Made by a program: the position numbers and the translations under genes
Notes under the pieces: model-generated
What the model was told of the DNA's origin: nothing
The model's input: the letters and a program-made list of their open reading frames with translations, nothing else
Databases searched by the model: none
In this document: piece by piece, positions 5,570 to 6,356 of the stretch
Position numbering within the stretch: the first letter of the stretch is position 1
Layout: every line of letters begins with the position of its first letter
From: an uncultured Oscillibacter sp.
GTDB lineage: Bacteria > Bacillota > Clostridia > Oscillospirales > Oscillospiraceae
Assembly: GCA_910585165.1 (NCBI GenBank)
Contig: CAJUBX010000096.1
Coordinates: 1-6,356, forward strand
Direction of reading: 5' to 3'
Length of the DNA stretch: 6,356 nucleotides

Positions 5570-6356
5570 ATGGGAAAGACAGAACGCGCGGAGACTTTGG
5601 AAAAGAACCGCCTGCAAATCCTGATGGAGGAATTCGGGCTGCCCCGGCTTATTATCGCGGGCCTGCTGCTGCTGCTGTTCATTCTGACGCCCTTTGTGGG
5701 CGTGGACCTGCCTACCCAGATTACCAATATCATCAACCGCTTCAGCTGGAACGCGGTGCTGGTGCTGGCCATGGTGCCCATGATACACTCCGGCTGCGGG
5801 CTGAACTTCGGATTGCCCCTGGCGGTTATCTGCGGGCTTCTGGGAAGCACGCTCTCCATTGAGCTGGGCTTTAGAGGCCCCTTGAGCTTTATAATGGCGG
5901 CGCTGATTGCCACGCCCTTCGCCGTGCTGCTGGGCGGCGGATACGGCTTGCTTTTGAACCGGATTAAGGGCGGCGAGATGATGATTGCCACCTATGTGGG
6001 CTTTTCCGTCATGTCCTTCTTCTGCATGATGTGGCTGCTGCTGCCCTATTCCAGCCCCACGATGGTGTACGGTCTGTCCGGCAACGGACTGCGGCCCACC
6101 ATTTCCCTGGACGGCTTTTATAACCAGGTGCTGGCGGGCTTCCTGCACATCAAAATCGGGAACATCGAGATTCCCACGGGCTCGCTGCTGGTGTTCGCGC
6201 TGCTGGCCTTTTTGATGTGGGCCTTCCTCCACACCAAGACCGGCACCGCCATGACGGCTGTGGGCTCCAATCCCACCTTTGCCCGGGCGGCGGGCATCAA
6301 CGTGGACCGGACCCGGATGCTCTCCGTCATCATGTCCACCTGGCTGGGGGCCATGG
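5570..6356 (+). CDS. ABC importer permease, BPD_transp_2 (RbsC-like) family, partial at 3' end
   Basis: The frame is open from the ATG at 5570 to the window edge, giving 262 codons with no stop; members of this family are usually somewhat over 300 residues. The product would be an integral membrane subunit forming the translocation path. Hydrophobic segments lie at about 25-44, 61-76, 82-98, 105-128, 137-160 and 204-219. The stretch SGCGLNFGLPLAVICGL (74-90) sits where RbsC-type permeases carry their GGIDLS-like motif. HTKTGTAMTAVGSNPTFARA plus AGINVDR (221-247) is the conserved cytoplasmic loop that contacts the ATPase in this family. Only 11 bp separate it from the ATPase gene, so it belongs to the same operon. 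A second permease gene often follows in such systems, but that lies outside the window. Confidence 0.93.
   Translation, partial: MGKTERAETLEKNRLQILMEEFGLPRLIIAGLLLLLFILTPFVGVDLPTQITNIINRFSWNAVLVLAMVPMIHSGCGLNFGLPLAVICGLLGSTLSIELGFRGPLSFIMAALIATPFAVLLGGGYGLLLNRIKGGEMMIATYVGFSVMSFFCMMWLLLPYSSPTMVYGLSGNGLRPTISLDGFYNQVLAGFLHIKIGNIEIPTGSLLVFALLAFLMWAFLHTKTGTAMTAVGSNPTFARAAGINVDRTRMLSVIMSTWLGAM

Noticed and set aside
5565..5624. Alternative ATG at 5565 as permease start or a leader peptide
   Set aside because: It lies directly on the Shine-Dalgarno sequence and its frame stops after 19 codons. The ATG at 5570 is properly spaced and opens the membrane protein frame.
5663..5677. Five CTG triplets in a row as a microsatellite
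   Set aside because: They encode Leu residues inside the first membrane segment of the permease, as expected with CTG as preferred codon.
5117..6232. A 371-codon - strand frame rich in Gln, His and Gly
   Set aside because: It mirrors the ATPase end and the permease start, whose motifs and ribosome site are clear on the + strand. The Gln/His richness is the complement of Leu (CTG) and Met/Val codons.
1..6356. CRISPR arrays, tRNA or rRNA genes, insertion sequences, phage or defence genes
   Set aside because: No spaced repeats, cloverleaf-like segments, transposase motifs or defence-protein motifs were found on either strand. The window is chemotaxis and transport genes plus their control regions.

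Overview
The window holds one complete chemoreceptor gene and the first three genes of a binding-protein-dependent ABC importer, all on the + strand. The tail of an unrelated small gene lies at the left edge. The DNA is GC-rich by eye, with strong C/G preference at third positions. It shows consensus sigma-A promoters, AGGAGG-type ribosome sites, an LAGC lipobox and a YdbC/PC4-type protein end. Together these suggest a GC-rich, probably motile anaerobic Firmicute, most like the Oscillospiraceae (the Flavonifractor, Oscillibacter and Intestinimonas area). That placement is inferred from sequence style and remembered family resemblance; no search was run.

Layout: (1) bases 1 to about 278 hold the C-terminal end of a PC4/YdbC-like ssDNA-binding protein. 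Its frame runs on unusually far and overlaps the next promoter. (2) A perfect-consensus sigma-A promoter (237-266) precedes a 654-residue dCache-HAMP-MCP chemoreceptor (327-2291), which ends at a strong intrinsic terminator (2325-2361). (3) A second promoter (2377-2430), with AAATA repeats in the UP-element position and an extended -10, drives a leader of about 97 nt. This leader contains two adjacent perfect inverted repeats. (4) It leads into a DUF3798-type lipoprotein (2534-3823), a candidate solute-binding protein. (5) A 145-bp gap with a 12-bp hairpin but no U-tract follows. (6) Then come a tandem-domain RbsA-type ATPase (3969-5558) and, 11 bp later, a BPD_transp_2-type permease (5570 to the window edge, open).

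The lipoprotein, ATPase and permease are best read as one importer of the ribose/nucleoside-transporter class with an unidentified ligand. The lipoprotein would capture the ligand outside the membrane, the permease would form the channel, and the ATPase would power it. The chemoreceptor is a separate transcription unit. It may sense the same or a related ligand, but adjacency is the only evidence.

The most interesting part is the control region between the chemoreceptor and the lipoprotein. An 18-bp perfect palindrome ending in a T7 tract directly abuts an 11-bp hairpin. The 3' arm of that hairpin can alternatively pair with a copy of GGTTTGCA that overlaps the Shine-Dalgarno sequence. This could be an operator, an attenuator or a translational switch; sequence alone does not decide.
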